A stretch of 64,000 nt of DNA. It comes from Panulirus ornatus (lineage: Eukaryota > Arthropoda > Malacostraca > Decapoda > Palinuridae). Within the stretch, counting starts at the first letter, position 1. The number at the start of each line of letters is the position of its first letter. The stretch lies in assembly GCF_036320965.1 (NCBI RefSeq), contig NC_092231.1:30550199-30614198 (forward strand). Reading direction: 5' to 3'. A program made the position numbers and the translations under genes. Under the pieces are notes generated by a model. That model ran no database searches. It worked only from the letters and a program-made list of their open reading frames with translations, and had not been told where the DNA came from. This document shows positions 44,264 to 56,089 of the stretch, one piece after another.

Positions 44264-45774
44264 TTATCCCTGGGGATAGGGGTGAAAGAATACTTCCCAC
44301 GCATTCCTCGCGTGTCGTAGAAAGCGACTAGAGGGGACGGGAGCGGGGGGCCAGAAATCCTCCCCTCCTTGTATTTTTTTAACTTTCTAAAATGGGAAAC
44401 AGAAGAAGGAGTCACGCGGGGAGTGCTCATACTCCTCGAAGGCTCAGATTGGGGTGCCTAAATGTGTGTGGATGTAACCAAGATGTGAAAAAAGGAGAGA
44501 TAGGTAGTATGTTTGAGGAAAGGAACCTGGATGTTTTGGCTCTGAGTGAAACGAAGCTCAAGGGTGAAGGGGAAGAGTGGTTTGGGAATGTCTTGGGAGT
44601 AAAGTCAGGGGTTAGTGAGAGGACAAGAGCAAGGGAAGGAGTAGCAGTACTCCTGAAACAGGAGTTGTGGGAGTACGTGATAGAATGTAAGAAAGTAAAT
44701 TCTCAATCAATATGGGTAAAACTGAAAGTTGATGGAGAGAGATGGGTGATTATTGGTGCATATGCACCTGGGCATGAGAAGAAAGATCATGAGAGGCAAG
44801 TGTTTTGGGAGCAGCTAAATGAGTGTGTTAGTGGTTTTGATGCACGAGACCGGGTTATAGTGATGGGTGATTTGAATGCAAAGGTGAGTAATGTGGCAGT
44901 TGAGGGAATAATTGGTATACATGGGGTGTTCAGTGTTGTAAATGGAAATGGTGAAGAGCTTGTAGATTTATGTGCTGAAAAAGGACTGATGATTGGGAAT
45001 ACCTGGTTTAAAAAGCGAGATATACATAAGTATACTTATGTAAGTAGGAGAGATGGCCAGAGAGCATTATTGGATTACGTATTAATTGACAGGCGCGCGA
45101 AAGAGAGACTTTTGGATGTTAATGTGCTGAGAGGTGCAACTGGAGGGATGTCTGATCATTATCTTGTGGAGGCTAAGGTGAAGATTTGTATGGGTTTTCA
45201 GAAAAAAAGAGTGAATGTTGGGGTGAAGAGGGTGGTGAGAGTAAGCGAGCTTGGGAAGGAGACTTGTGTGAGGAAGTACCAGGAGAGACTGAGTACAGAA
45301 TGGAAAAAGGTGAGAACAATGGAAGTAAGGGGAGTGGGGGAGGAATGGGATGTATTTAGGGAATCAGTGATGGATTGTGCAAAAGATGCTTGTGGCATGA
45401 GAAGAGTGGGAGGTGGGTTGATTAGAAAGGGTAGTGAGTGGTGGGATGAAGAAGTAAGAGTATTAGTGAAAGAGAAGAGAGAGGCATTTGGACGATTTTT
45501 GCAGGGAAAAAATGCAGTTGAGTGGGAGACGTATAAAAGAAAGAGACAGGAGGTCAAGAGAAAGGTGCAAGAGGTGAAAAAAAGGGCAAATGAGAGTTAA
45601 GGTGAGAGAGTATCATTAAATTCTAGGGAGAATAAAAAGATGTTCTGGAAGGAGGTAAATAAAGTGCGTAAGACAAGGGAGCAAATGGGAACTTCAGTGA
45701 AGGGGGCAAATGGGGAGGTGATAACAAGTAGTGGTGATGTGAGAAGGAGATGGAGTGAGTATTTTGAAGGTTTG

Positions 45775-45780
<6 letters not shown>
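44264..45780 (+). mobile_element. RTE-A LINE with full 5' end, 3'-truncated at a TA array
   Basis: Complete head (TTATCCCTGGGGATAGGGG), 5' UTR, start ATGGGAAAC, endonuclease and linker, ending abruptly at FEGLLN followed by (TA)n. The reverse transcriptase and 3' end are absent. Loss of the 3' end is not expected from retrotransposition, so a later rearrangement or deletion is likely. Confidence 0.92.
44392..45600 (+). pseudogene. RTE-A endonuclease-linker ORF with premature stop
   Basis: A 402-codon frame from MGNRRRSHAGSAHTPRRLRL. Endonuclease blocks ALSETKLKG, GAYAPGHEKKDHE, GDLNAKVS and MSDHYLVEAKVKI are intact, as is the linker SEWWDEEVRVLVKEK. It ends where the Trp codon of ANESWGERVSL is TAA. 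It is one of only two copies here that keep the ATG start; the other is the intact element. Confidence 0.9.

Positions 45781-45852
<72 letters not shown>
45779..45852. repeat. (TA)n array
   Basis: About 70 bp of TA joins a 3'-truncated plus-strand LINE to a minus-strand LINE 3' UTR whose terminal stem-loop is missing. Confidence 0.95.
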
Positions 45853-45853
<1 letters not shown>

Positions 45854-45956
45854 ACATACATGGACATATGCATATATACACATGTACATAATTCATACTT
45901 GCTGCCTTCATTCATTTCCGTCACCACCCCACCATACATGAAATGCCCCCCCCCCC

Positions 45957-45996
<40 letters not shown>

Positions 45997-46612
45997 CGTG
46001 TGAGGTAGCACTAGGAAAAGGCAACAAAGGCCACATTTGTTCACACTCAGTCTCTGGCTGTCATGTATAATGCACCGAAACCACAGCTCCCTTTCCACAT
46101 CCCGGCCCCACTAAACTCTCCATGGTTTACCCCAGATGCTTCACATGCCCTGGTTCAATTCATTGACAGCACATCAACCCTAGTATACCACATCATTCCA
46201 ATTCACTCTGTTCCTTGTATGCCTTTCACCCTCCTGCATGTTCAGGCCCCAGTCGCTTAAAATCTTTTTCACTCCATCCTTCCACCTCCAATTTGGTCTC
46301 CCACTTCTCTTTCCCTCCACCTCTGACACATATATCCTCTTGGTCAATCTTTTCTCACTCATTCTCTCCATGTGACCAAACCATTTCAAAACACCCTCTT
46401 CGGCTCTCTCAACCACACTCTTTTTATTACCACACATCTCTCTTACCCTTTCATTACTTACTCGATCAAACCACCTCACACCACATATTGTCCTCAAACA
46501 TCTTATTTCGAACACATCCACCCTCCTCCGCACAACTCTCTCTGTAGCCCACGCCTCGCAACCATATAGCATTGTTGGAACCACTATTCCTTCAAACATA
46601 CTCATTCTTGCA
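45853..46612 (-). mobile_element. RTE-A 3' part, long-3'UTR type
   Basis: Minus-strand C-terminal coding (46180-46605: FEGIVVPTMLYGCEAW, KWFGHMERMSEKRLTKR) and a long 3' UTR containing an inserted or expanded C-run and (CA)n at about 45945-45994. The last 90 nt or so, including the stem-loop, are missing at the TA array. The right edge at 46612 joins plus-strand RTE-A head to head. Confidence 0.85.
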
Positions 46613-47470
46613 TATGGTGTGGGAGGTAAGTTGCTAGAAGCCGTGAAAAGTTTTTATCAAGGATGTAAGGCATGTATACAAGTAGGAAGAGAGGAAAGTG
46701 ATTGGTTCCCAGTGAATGTCAGTTTGCAGCAGGGGTGCGTGATGTCTCCATGGTTGTGTAATATGTTTATGGATGGGATTGTTAGGGAGGTAAATGTAAG
46801 AGTTTTGGAGAGGGGCAAGTATGCAGTCTGTTGTGGATGAGAGGGCTTGGAAAGTGAGTCAATTGTTGTTCGCTGATGATACAGCACTGGTGGCTGATTC
46901 GAGTGAGAAACTGCAGAAGTTGGTGACTGAGTTTGGTAAAGTGTGTGAAAGAAGAAAGCTGAGAGTAAATGTGAATAAGAGCAAGGTAAATAATTGTTAG
47001 GTACTGTAGGGTTGAGGGACAAGTCAATTGAGAGGTAAGTTTGAATGGAGAGAAACTGAAGGAAGTGAAGTGTTTTAGATAGCTGGGAGTGGATTTATTG
47101 GCGGATAGAACCATGGAAGCGGAAATGATTCACAGGGTAGGGAAGGTGGTGAAGGTCCTGGGAGTGTTGAAGAATGTGTGGAAGGCAAGAACATTCTCTT
47201 GAGGAGCAAAAATGGGTATGTTTGAAGGAATAGTGGTTCCAACAATGTTATATGGTTGTGCAGCATGGGCTATAGATAGGGTTGTGTGGAGGAGGGTGGA
47301 TGTGTTGGAAATTAAATGTTTGAGGAAAATATGTGGTGTGAGGTGGTTAGATCGAGTAAGTAATGAAAGGGTAAGAGAAATTTGTGGTAACAAAAAGAGT
47401 GTTGTTGAGAGATCAGAAGAGGGTGTATTGAAATGGTTTAGTCACATGGAGAGAATGAGTGAGGAAAGAC
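46613..47470 (+). mobile_element. RTE-A internal fragment (reverse transcriptase to C-terminal)
   Basis: Plus-strand sequence from YGVGGKLLEAVKSFYQGC through LQQGCVMSPWL, FADDTALVAD, LRVNVNKSK and FEGIVVPTMLYGC to GHMERMSEER, where it ends without 3' UTR. Frameshifts are present near 46820, 46990 and 47080. Missing both ends, it is probably a rearranged piece. Confidence 0.85.
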
Positions 47471-47479
47471 ACTTTCATA

Positions 47480-48030
47480 ACTATTGCACGTGATGCTGGG
47501 CACTTCTTACTCACTTCATCAGTTACAAAGAAGAAAATCTTGGATGCTTGATATCGTATGCAATAAGTGGGGGATAAGCATAGGAGTACTGAATAGCCGT
47601 GTTTGTTTGCATCACATCTGGATACTTGAACAGACAATCTCTATGCAAATGCTTCATTTGCTCTGTGCCATTTAGTGTTGTACCTGATTATTAATTTCTT
47701 AATGACCAAAGGAGAAGCGCTTGGTGAACAATGATATCAGTTAATGTGTAATGGTTTTACAGCCGTTTTAGAGTTTCAGACACTAACTTACAAAGTCTGG
47801 CACCAGTGTTCATAGGGCACTGTGGGTGTAATGAATCAAAATATGGTGGCTTTGTGTGCATTAACAAAATTGTAACTTTATGAATTATTCTTGTAACAAG
47901 AGAATGTATATGTAATGTTTTCATCAGTGAGAAAAGTGAGTTGGCAAAGAGGAAAGAAGTATCCCAATTGATACTGTGATAAAACAGGTTTGAATGCTTG
48001 TACTAGATCAATTTAAATACCTGTACTAGA
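47480..48030. other. Unclassified stretch, no gene seen
   Basis: About 550 bp of AT-rich sequence without an ORF of interest, repeat unit or splice pattern that I can support. Confidence 0.5.
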
Positions 48031-48039
48031 TCACCTCAT

Positions 48040-48360
48040 AACTTTTTCAAAGTTATATGAATTCAGGTCTTGTATTTGGCCCTCATTGGACTCGTTTATT
48101 AGGCCGGGAATCATCCTGGTAACTTGCCGTGGTACTCCTTCCATCCTGTCTCTCTTTTCTCATTTATGGTGGCCAAAATTGGACACAGTATTCGAGATGG
48201 AGAGTAATCAGTGATTTGAAAAAGAACGAGAATGATATCATGAAGTTTTAATTCAAAAGTGCTACCTATGAATCCAAGAATTTTGTTTGACTTTTTTTTT
48301 ACTGCTTCCGTGTCCTGTTTATGTGGCTTTAGGCCACCAGAGATTATCACACCCACATTC
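48040..48360 (-). mobile_element. CR1-like LINE C-terminal fragment
   Basis: Minus-strand reading gives MGVIISGGLKPHKQ, AVKKKSNKILGFIGSTFE, and in the neighbouring frame LHLEYCVQFW. These match the LGVxIS, A-x-KANKxLGxI and P-x-LEYCxxxW blocks found after the reverse transcriptase in CR1-type LINEs. A frameshift separates the last block. Confidence 0.65.
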
Positions 48361-48456
48361 TTTTCCTCATTTACCTTTTATAGTTCTACAGCTTTCATAT
48401 TGTAGTTTGCCTTTTCAGTTTTATTACAACTTTGTAAATTTTTCCACTTATCAGTA

Positions 48457-49310
48457 CAGGTACACCACCAAATTTCCAGCAACTGATGGTTCGGCACCTC
48501 CTTTAGTCTAGACAAAATTACATGAGGGAACTTGAAATTATGTGGCCACCAGACCAGTTTACTGGGCAGCCACAGATGGCATTGTGTGTATGGTGTGCTT
48601 ATTTACATTCTTTACACTGCACTCGGTGGTGATAACGCAAATCTGTGAGATTCTTAGCTTATTTTGCTTATATGGCTTCTAAGACATACGAGAGTGTCAT
48701 TTGTGGTGTTAAACGTAAATATTAGTCCATATCGATCCAAGATAAAGTAGAACTGTTGAAAATAATGGACCGAGGTGCTTCAGAGCATAAGCTGTATGAC
48801 ATCTACAGTATTGGTTCATCAACTGTTTATGATATAAAGAAGCAAAGGGAAAAGATATTGAAATTCTGTGCAGACAGCAATTCCAAGAAGCAAATGACGA
48901 TTAGAAAAACTATGAAAGATCGTAAGAGTACTGAGCACGATCAAGTGATGATGGAATGGTTTTGACAGCATTGGAGTGATGGAGTGGACTTTTCAGGTTG
49001 CATGATAATGGGCCAGGTTAAGTTGTACCATTACAACCTGAGTGTGACTATAGTGAAGTATGGCTTCAAAGATTCAAGAAGCGTCATGGAATTTCCATGA
49101 ATAAAGTGTGCAGAGAAAAGCGGTCTACAAGCCATGAAGGAGCTGCCAATTATGCAGACAAATTTGCAAAACTCGTAGCTGACGAGCACCTCTGTCCTGA
49201 GCAGGTGTATAATGCAAATGAAACTGCATTCTGGCGATGCACACATAGGAAAACACTAACAACCAAAGATGAAGAAGACCCCCACAGGATTCAATTAGGG
49301 GCATATTTAA
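48457..49310 (+). mobile_element. pogo/Tigger-like DNA transposon, degenerate
   Basis: A TA followed by CAGGTACACCACCAAATTTCC at 48455 fits the left end of a Tigger-type element. Transposase begins at about 48672 (MASKTYESVICGVKRKY, an in-frame stop, then VELLKIMDRGASEHKLYDIY, SSTVYDIKKQREKILKF). The block MEWF-stop-QHWSDGV follows, then after a frameshift YADKFAKLVADEHLCPEQVY and NANETAFWRCTHRKTL (49097-49300). The last block precedes the first catalytic Asp region of the DDE domain. At least one stop, a frameshift and loss of the rest of DDE make it inactive. Confidence 0.8.
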
Positions 49311-49387
49311 GGGAAATAGCGCCTATGGCAAGCACTGAAATAGTGCCCCAGTCCAAACATATGACACCAATATTTTATATTTTTATT

Positions 49388-49570
49388 ACCTCTGCCAAGG
49401 AGATTATGTTTTTACCAGCATATGTTTGTTTGTCTGTGAGCAATGTTCAACAAAAGTTATGAAGAAATTTTGATGAAGTTTTCAGGGAAAGTCAGAAATG
49501 GCACAAGGACCAATTGATTAGATTTTGGGAGCGATCCGAATCTTTGTCTGGATTCAGGAAGCAATTATGG
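49388..49570 (+). repeat. Probable dispersed non-coding repeat
   Basis: The segment ACCTCTGCCAAGGAGATTAT, GTTTGTTTGTCTGTGAGC, AAAGTTATGAAGAAATTTTG and GGAGCGATCCGAATC resembles, from memory, a widely dispersed animal repeat. Part of its end (GAATCATTGTCTGGATCCAG) recurs at about 50474-50500. Identity is unverified. Confidence 0.4.
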
Positions 49571-49629
49571 AAATATACATTTTTGTGAATAACTGTGAAT
49601 AACTGATATCACTGTGATACTGAATGCCA

Positions 49630-50450
49630 AAGATGTGTTTTTATTATTTATTATACTTTTTCGCTGTCTCCCGCGTTAGCGAGGTAGCGCAAGGAAACAG
49701 ATGAAAGAATGGCCCACCTCACCCACATACACATGTATCTACATACACGTCCACACATGCACATATACATACCTATACATCTCAACATATACATATATAT
49801 ACACACACAGACATATACATATATACACATGTACATAATTCACACTGTCTGCCCTTATTCATTCCCATCACCACCCCACCACACATGAAATAACAACCCC
49901 CTCCACCCGCATGTGTGCAAGGTAGTGCTAGGAAAAGACAACAAAGGCCACATTTGTTCACACTCAGTCTCTAGCTATCATGTATAATGCACTGAAACCA
50001 CAGCTCCCTTTCCACACCCAGGCCCCACAGAACTTTCCATGGTTTACCCCAGATGCTTCACATGCCCTTGTTCAATCCATTGACAGCACGTCGACCCTGG
50101 TATACCACATTGTTCCAATTCACTCTATTCCTTGCACACCTTTCACCCTCCTGCATGTTCAGGCCCTGATCACTCAAGATCATTTTCACTCCATCTTTCC
50201 ACCTCCAATTTGGTCTCCCACTTCTCATTCCCTCCACCTCTGACACATATATCCTCTTTGTCAGTCTTTCCTAACTCATTCTCTCCATGTGACCAAACTA
50301 TTTCAAACACCCTCTTCTGCTCTCTCAACCACACTCTTTTTATTTCCACACATCTCTCTTACCCTATTATTACTTACTCGATCAAACCACCTCACACCAC
50401 ATATTGTCCTCAAACATCTCATTTCCAGCACATCCACCCTCCTCCACACA
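49630..50450 (-). mobile_element. RTE-A LINE 3' part, long-3'UTR type
   Basis: Terminal stem-loop (CTCGC-TAAC-GCGGG on the minus strand) at about 49665-49690, a long 3' UTR, and C-terminal coding (RPNWRWKDGVKMILSDQGLN, 50058-50246) up to RRVDVLEMRC. It is 5'-truncated at 50450. It may have landed next to or within the dispersed repeat whose pieces lie on both sides. Confidence 0.85.
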
Positions 50451-50829
50451 AGAAATCAAAATCTTTAAGATTTGAATCATTGTCTGGATCCAGGAGGCCA
50501 TTACGCCACTGGTTCCCCCCTTCAAGTGGTGCCCAGGGCACCTGCCATACCTCCCATACCCTAGATACGCCACTGGATTCAAACAATCTAAGGACAGACT
50601 TAACAGACGTTGGGCTAATTGGACAATAATGACTACATTTGGAAACAAGACTGCTTTATACACATTGGCACATGTGTTTCCACCACTGCTTTGAAAGTAT
50701 TACTGAATCTTTTACAGGCTAATTCTCAGTAACTTTTATTAGCGATATTCCATGGTTGCCTGTCAAGAGCAATGTGAAGACCATTGAAATTTGCACGCAT
50801 TGAATCTGGTATTTTTTCATGACTTTCAT

Positions 50830-51420
50830 GTTGGCCAACATTGATGGCTATGTTGAAATTTCTCTCAAAAGTGACTTCTTGGTAGGAAACTCTTCTTCTA
50901 CTAAAGCATTGTGAATAAGATCTTCATTTGTAACTAGAATTAAATCTTAAGATGTTTTCATCATGAGTAGGTTTCTCAACTAATTGTGTTAGGGCATTTC
51001 CAAACAGATTTAGGTAAAGCTCATCCCCTGTGCTACTGGCAAGGGTAAGGGATTCACCCCACTTAGATTCTGGTATGTTAAAATCTCCCAATATGATTTA
51101 ACTTGTTCATTACAGATTTCTGCCTGTTGATCTTAAAGTCTTTCTTCAACCTCTTTTGTCTGTGCAGGGGGCTGATAAACTAGTCTTACTGTTTTCTTTC
51201 AAATTATATCTTTAATTTCAATGAAAATGGAGTTGATTTTATCAGCAGTCATAACATGTTTTGGTATGGGATTAAGGTTAGATATAACAAAGAGCAAGTG
51301 ACCTTTGCCTTTTTTATTTTCCCTTACATTGATAAACAGTGTACCTAGGAATCATACATTCAGTGAGGAAATCTCTGTTTTTGATATCTAATCAAAATTC
51401 CAAAATGCCAATCATGTAGA
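50830..51420 (-). mobile_element. CR1-like LINE endonuclease remnant
   Basis: The minus strand contains VRLVYQPPAQTKEVEERL (YRPP-like block). A broken GDFN-like block (WEILTYQ, better read across a frameshift as ILGDFNIPESKWGESL) follows, then DELYLNLFGNALTQLVEKPT and LILVTNEDLIHN. These are ordered endonuclease motifs of CR1-type LINEs. Stops and frameshifts are frequent. It differs from the remnant at 3.8-4.6 kb. Confidence 0.55.
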
Positions 51421-51655
51421 ATTTTCTTTTAAAGCAATTGTGTCTAACTCTGAAAATATATGATTGCCATGTGTGCAGCAGTGGGAATAATGCTACAAGC
51501 ATTTGTGCTCAGTGAAATGATTTTCTTCTGCAACTTGTGAGCACCTTTGAAATCACTTATCTGGTTCTGATTATTGGCATGTGCATTTAGAACTTCATTA
51601 GTATGTGTATGTGTCATTGGGAAAAGGAAACCCAACAGTGGTCCCAAATGGGGGG

Positions 51656-51659
<4 letters not shown>

Positions 51660-51723
<64 letters not shown>
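51660..51723. repeat. (CA)n microsatellite
   Basis: About 64 bp of uninterrupted CA, preceded by a run of nine G. Confidence 0.97.
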
Positions 51724-51726
<3 letters not shown>

Positions 51727-52329
51727 CAGGAATTTGCCTTTCCTCCTTCTCTTTTAACCCAACAGATAACAACTGACAGATCCCACCAGATATGGCCCCT
51801 ACCTGGAAACTTTCCACTACCCATACTGTTCTATTCTCCTCTTTTTGAGTCAGCCAAATATGTTCCTTGTAATCCTGATCCTACTTACCCCTTGCCTCTA
51901 CATGTTAGCCATGTTCCTGAATGTGAATACCTTTTTGTATGCCCATCTTCAAAGTACCAAACTAATCTATATATAAAAAAAAAAGCCTAATACTCTTATT
52001 TAACACTGTGCCAAGGTGGACTTTCCTATTCCATTTAGGACTGTCCCAAGCATACAGGCTTCTATCATGAATAAAATAGTGCCATGAATCTATCTAGAAG
52101 ACTTTATGCTCTTCCTTACGGAGGGCTTCAATTCTTCTGTTAATCCCCAGCATTCTGCTGAGGGTACGGGAGCTATGATGAGTGTGAGAACCTAATGATT
52201 TGCCAAGAATTTTTCTGATCTCCTTCTAGCTATATTGTTAGTACCAACCTTTCACCAACTTGAATTCTTTTCAGTTTTAAAGTCACCAGTAAAACAGATT
52301 TTGTTGGAAAAGATAGAGAGAATATAAAA

Positions 52330-52990
52330 ACATTTCACTTGTAACTAAATGGACTGAAGCATATGAACCACCATGACATTGAATGGGCTAGAGCTTTACA
52401 GTCTCAAAAGTTGAAGGCATATATGATAATATATGCTTTACAACAAATAGAAGAATTAAAAAACAATGTTTTGAACCTGAAAGGAACCATGGAAGGAAGA
52501 TACAGAATCATTAAGTCAGGATTGAATCCAGGAAACACAAAAATTGTCAGAGTAAGATACATGATTGCCCGTCAAGGAAGTTGGAGAAGTTGTTAAATGT
52601 GATCCCTGGTGATTTGCAGAATCTACACGGAGTGACTATAGAAAAATTGAAAAGAGTAGACTTATGGTGAGGACAACACCATTTGAAACTGGAATAGATA
52701 ACTACACCAGTGGAGTAACTTCTAAATATATAACATTGTGCAACAAGCATGCCAAGGGATGGGATGAGGAGAGTTGATCAAGAGAAACATCATTCTTCAA
52801 CATACACCCACCCATCAAGGTAAAATCTTGGCGAAGGTACTCATACATGGCTAGGACTTTACTCTCTCTCTCTTTTGTTGCTCATTCATCAAGCAAGACA
52901 TGCAGTGAGCACTGCACACTATCCCTGCCTTTTTGGGAAAATCTTGTAGGCATGTGTAGGTAGGAAGATACTTCCCTCCTATAGTGAGGA
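52330..52990 (+). mobile_element. CR1-like LINE C-terminal and 3' UTR fragment
   Basis: Across frames the plus strand reads LELYSLKS, MIIYALQQIEELKNNVL, YRIIKSGLNPGNTKIVRVRY and then LNVIPGDLQNLHGVTIEKLK. This corresponds to the conserved tail of CR1/Jockey-type proteins (LxLYSLERRR, IIYxWK, VIPEDLRN). The 3' UTR includes CATGCAGTGAGCACTGCAC, also found near 11470. Confidence 0.6.
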
Positions 52991-53049
52991 GTTTTACTCA
53001 CATAGCACCCTACCTGTTGTACATTCTCTTCTCTTGTACATGCTTTTAA

Positions 53050-54190
53050 ACATGTATGCTGTCCTTAAGTACCACATCCTCTTTCACTTTATTCCATTCA
53101 TCTGCTGCTCATACTGTGAAAGTATTTCCTCACAATACTTACCTTCATGTTATGTCCTCTGTTTGTCTTATCCCTACATGCCTAGAACTGCAATTATTTA
53201 AAGGTTGTGATCAGGCCACTTCTCACTCTTCTGTCTTCTGTAGGGGCAAGTTCGATTAACAGCTTCTAGCCTTTTCCTTAAACTCGATAGTTTAGTTCTG
53301 GTACCATCTTTGTTGCCCTCATTTGGATATTTTCTTTTATCTTTCTATGCTTCTGTAGGTGCGATGACCAAACTTAAGTAGCATATTCTAGTTTTGGCTG
53401 TATGTACGTTATGAACAGCTTGCTAGATATTTCCTGATCCAAGTACCTGGAAGTCTTCTAATATATGCCAGCAGATAGATTCTTCCTTTTCCTGTTTTTC
53501 TGCTGTGAGACTCTGGCGAAAGGTTAGAGAAAATGTCACCTTCCAAGCCCCTTTCTCATACAATCTTGGAGCTTGTTTCCTGGTAGATGTAATCATATTA
53601 AGGCCTTTCACTGTTTCATCGTCGCCCATTCTTATTACATTTGATGTACCAGATGAACTTTGGAGTGTGAAGTGTTTGGGTCCCTTTGTAAGTTGATGCA
53701 GTCCTGCTCACTTCTCACTTCCTGTGTTACCTTTGCATCGTTTGCAGGCTTATTCAGGTATGTCATTTACATGGACCAAGAAGAAAAACAGTCTTGCAAC
53801 AGAACATCATTTATATGGACCAAGAAGAAAAACAGTCTTGGAACAGAACCCTACTGCACTCCACTGATGACCGCCACCCATTTCGAGAAGGTTCCTCTGA
53901 CATGTCCTTTGTTCCCTATCACAAACATTTTTCTGTCCATTGGAGGAGTCTCCCCTTATTCCTGTCTGATGATACATCTTAATCAGCCTCTCCTGTGGTA
54001 CAGTGTCAGATACTTTATGGCAGTCCAAATACAAACGATCTAACCACCATTCCCTTTTGTCTAATACAGAGCCTTTCTCTCATAGAAATCTTAAGAGGTT
54101 TGCTACACATAAGAGGTTTGTTATACATGACATTCTCTCCCCTTGTTGCCACTTTTAGGTAATTTTTCCTTTTGTAGGACATTGATTTGC
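53050..54190 (-). mobile_element. CR1-like LINE reverse transcriptase remnant, copy 1
   Basis: Minus-strand YLDCHKVSDTVPQERLIKMY (a YLDFxKAFDxVPH-like catalytic block with one Asp retained) at about 53970-54034 is followed by ordered, decayed sequence down to about 53050. It is collinear with 56090-57250, for example AGGTTGTGATCAGG at 53202 and 56283. Frameshifts and stops abound. A 44-bp tandem duplication (53764-53852) is specific to this copy. Confidence 0.65.
53764..53852. repeat. 44-bp tandem duplication
   Basis: The unit containing ATGGACCAAGAAGAAAAACA occurs starting at 53771 and again at 53815 with about two mismatches. Confidence 0.9.
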
Positions 54191-54217
54191 TTTCTCATTA
54201 TCTTTTCCAGAGTATGT

Positions 54218-54253
54218 GTGTGTGTATGTATATGTGTGTGTGTGTGTGTGTGT
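54218..54253. repeat. (TG)n microsatellite
   Basis: A short interrupted TG/TA dinucleotide run next to the upstream edge of the CR1-like copy. Confidence 0.8.
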
Positions 54254-54959
54254 ATCCAGTGGGCCTTTTGAAGGACTTCACAGGCATTTGTTTAGTGACA
54301 AACTGCTCACTGGAGAAATAATTCTTTCATTGTTTCAAAACTGTTTTAGCCTCACAACTTTATTGTTAATTTTTTGTTTATAAGCAAGGTTATGTAATAC
54401 TTGTCACTTTTGATATGCTGTAGTAGATAGTACTGGAATGGCTTTGCTAAATGTTTCTCTTGAATCTGAACACCATTATTTAGTGCTCCATGCAGTCCAC
54501 TTTGTTAAGATTGGAATTTTCACAATAACTGGTGTTGCTGATTGACAAACGTTTTCACCTTGGCAGTGTGTGGTAGAGTCGTGCCATAAGGCTCCAAAAG
54601 CGGACTCCATCTACTGTAGCAACGACTGTGTTCTCAAGCATGCACAAATTTCCCTTAAAATTTTGGGAAGAACTGACAAGGTTTGTCATCAAGCTTTGCT
54701 GCTTACATAGTCGATGAGTGTTTTGTGATGTACTTCCTTGATGTTCACTTACCATTTATCAGTTTATTTTAGCTCAGATGCAGCAAGCATTGCATGGAAA
54801 ATATTAATGATTAACAGTTTAGTGTTCTGAAAGATAAGAATTTTACACCAATACATATTTAATTTCTGACCGGTGATTAATACTGAAACATTACTCCATA
54901 TTGATGAATGAATATGGAGTCTTTACTGAAGAGGGACCTTAAAGATGGCCACCTTTAGT

Positions 54960-55210
54960 CTGGCATTGCTTAAACAGTTTGCACTCAAGTTTTTGGACAT
55001 CAGTCAATTTTTCACATGCATTGTCCAACATCTAATAATGCCTTTATTCAAGTCACTTTTAGCAAAGAACTTCAGCAGCTGCTGACTTTGCCTGTCATGA
55101 ATTGTTGACGATGAAACCCCAAAATGGTCATATTGGTTATGCAATGACTTACTCTTCTCTGAAATATGTAGAGTTTCCACTTCTACAGATTCGTAAACAT
55201 AACATGCTTT
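54960..55210 (-). mobile_element. Possible Tigger/jerky-like transposase fragment
   Basis: The minus strand reads DESVEVETLHISEKSKSLHN, then HFGVSSSTIHDRQSQQLLKF and FAKSD. The S-S-T-I-x-D and LLKF-x-A-x-SD spacing resembles the CENP-B-type helix-turn-helix of Tigger/jerky proteins (compare SSTVYDIKKQREKILKF at 48.8 kb). No DDE domain was recognised downstream. The rest of 54260-56080 shows nothing I can name. Confidence 0.4.
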
Positions 55211-56089
55211 GCTTTCATGTTAAAAGCACCCTTACACTCTTCATTAGATCTTCACACTTTTAGGCACCAATTGAAATTATGTACAGAGAGGTAACAAAGG
55301 AGAGTGCTAGGCACAGATGCCTTGGATTTAGAACAAAGCAAACAGTATACTTTGATAATGTGATTCTTCTAAGGCTATGGCAGCATTCATACAACACAGT
55401 GACGAATTATGCAAACATGAATGCTGTTTGAGTGTGCGCCAGTACCATTCATGTACCCAAACTTGGGAGTTGCTGAAGCATGGAAAGTTAGTATTTAGAT
55501 GTTAGAATGTATATATACCTCTTTCTCCATAAGTACATGCCTTTACTGTTTTGTTGACATCACTGAAGATATACTTGAGAGGGAATATGCTTGCTCTGCT
55601 CCTATATGAAATAGTGATAATACTGAAAGAAAAGGTTTCCAGTGACCCTCAACATCCTAACCCCCTACCTCACCCCAACTCCCTAAACTCTCTTTGTTTC
55701 TACCCAAAAAATGTAGGAGAGACTTAGGTAGTATTGTTTCTATCCTACCCCAAGAAATTCAGAGTGTGCATTTGTGTATGTGTGTGAAATTTTGATTTTA
55801 TAACTCCAGGACCCCTTTCACTTCAGGGACTCTTACAGTTTCACAGGTGGTCTTCTCGTAACAGGTGAAGGATCAACTCCTTTAGAGTGAGAAGCTCCTT
55901 AACAAAACTGTACTTCCTTTCGTTATCAGACAAAGATGCAACCTCACCAAAGGTGACTTTCCATTCACAATGTGACCAGAAGCAGGTGGAGGTTTGTGTC
56001 ACCTGTAATTACTTTTTTGTATTGTAAAGGGAGGGAGTTTTACACTCATGGGGGTACCATTTCTTGAATATTTTCTACTGTAATACAGC

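Noticed and set aside
51574..51990. A 138-codon plus-strand ORF through the CA microsatellite
   Set aside because: A large part is His-Thr translated from the repeat, and the remaining residues show no motif or splice signals that I can support.
52363..52596. A stand-alone host gene for the 77-codon plus-strand ORF
   Set aside because: Its content (IIYALQQIEELKNNV, GNTKIVRVRY) fits the C-terminal tail of CR1/Jockey-type LINE proteins, with the following frame continuing the match.
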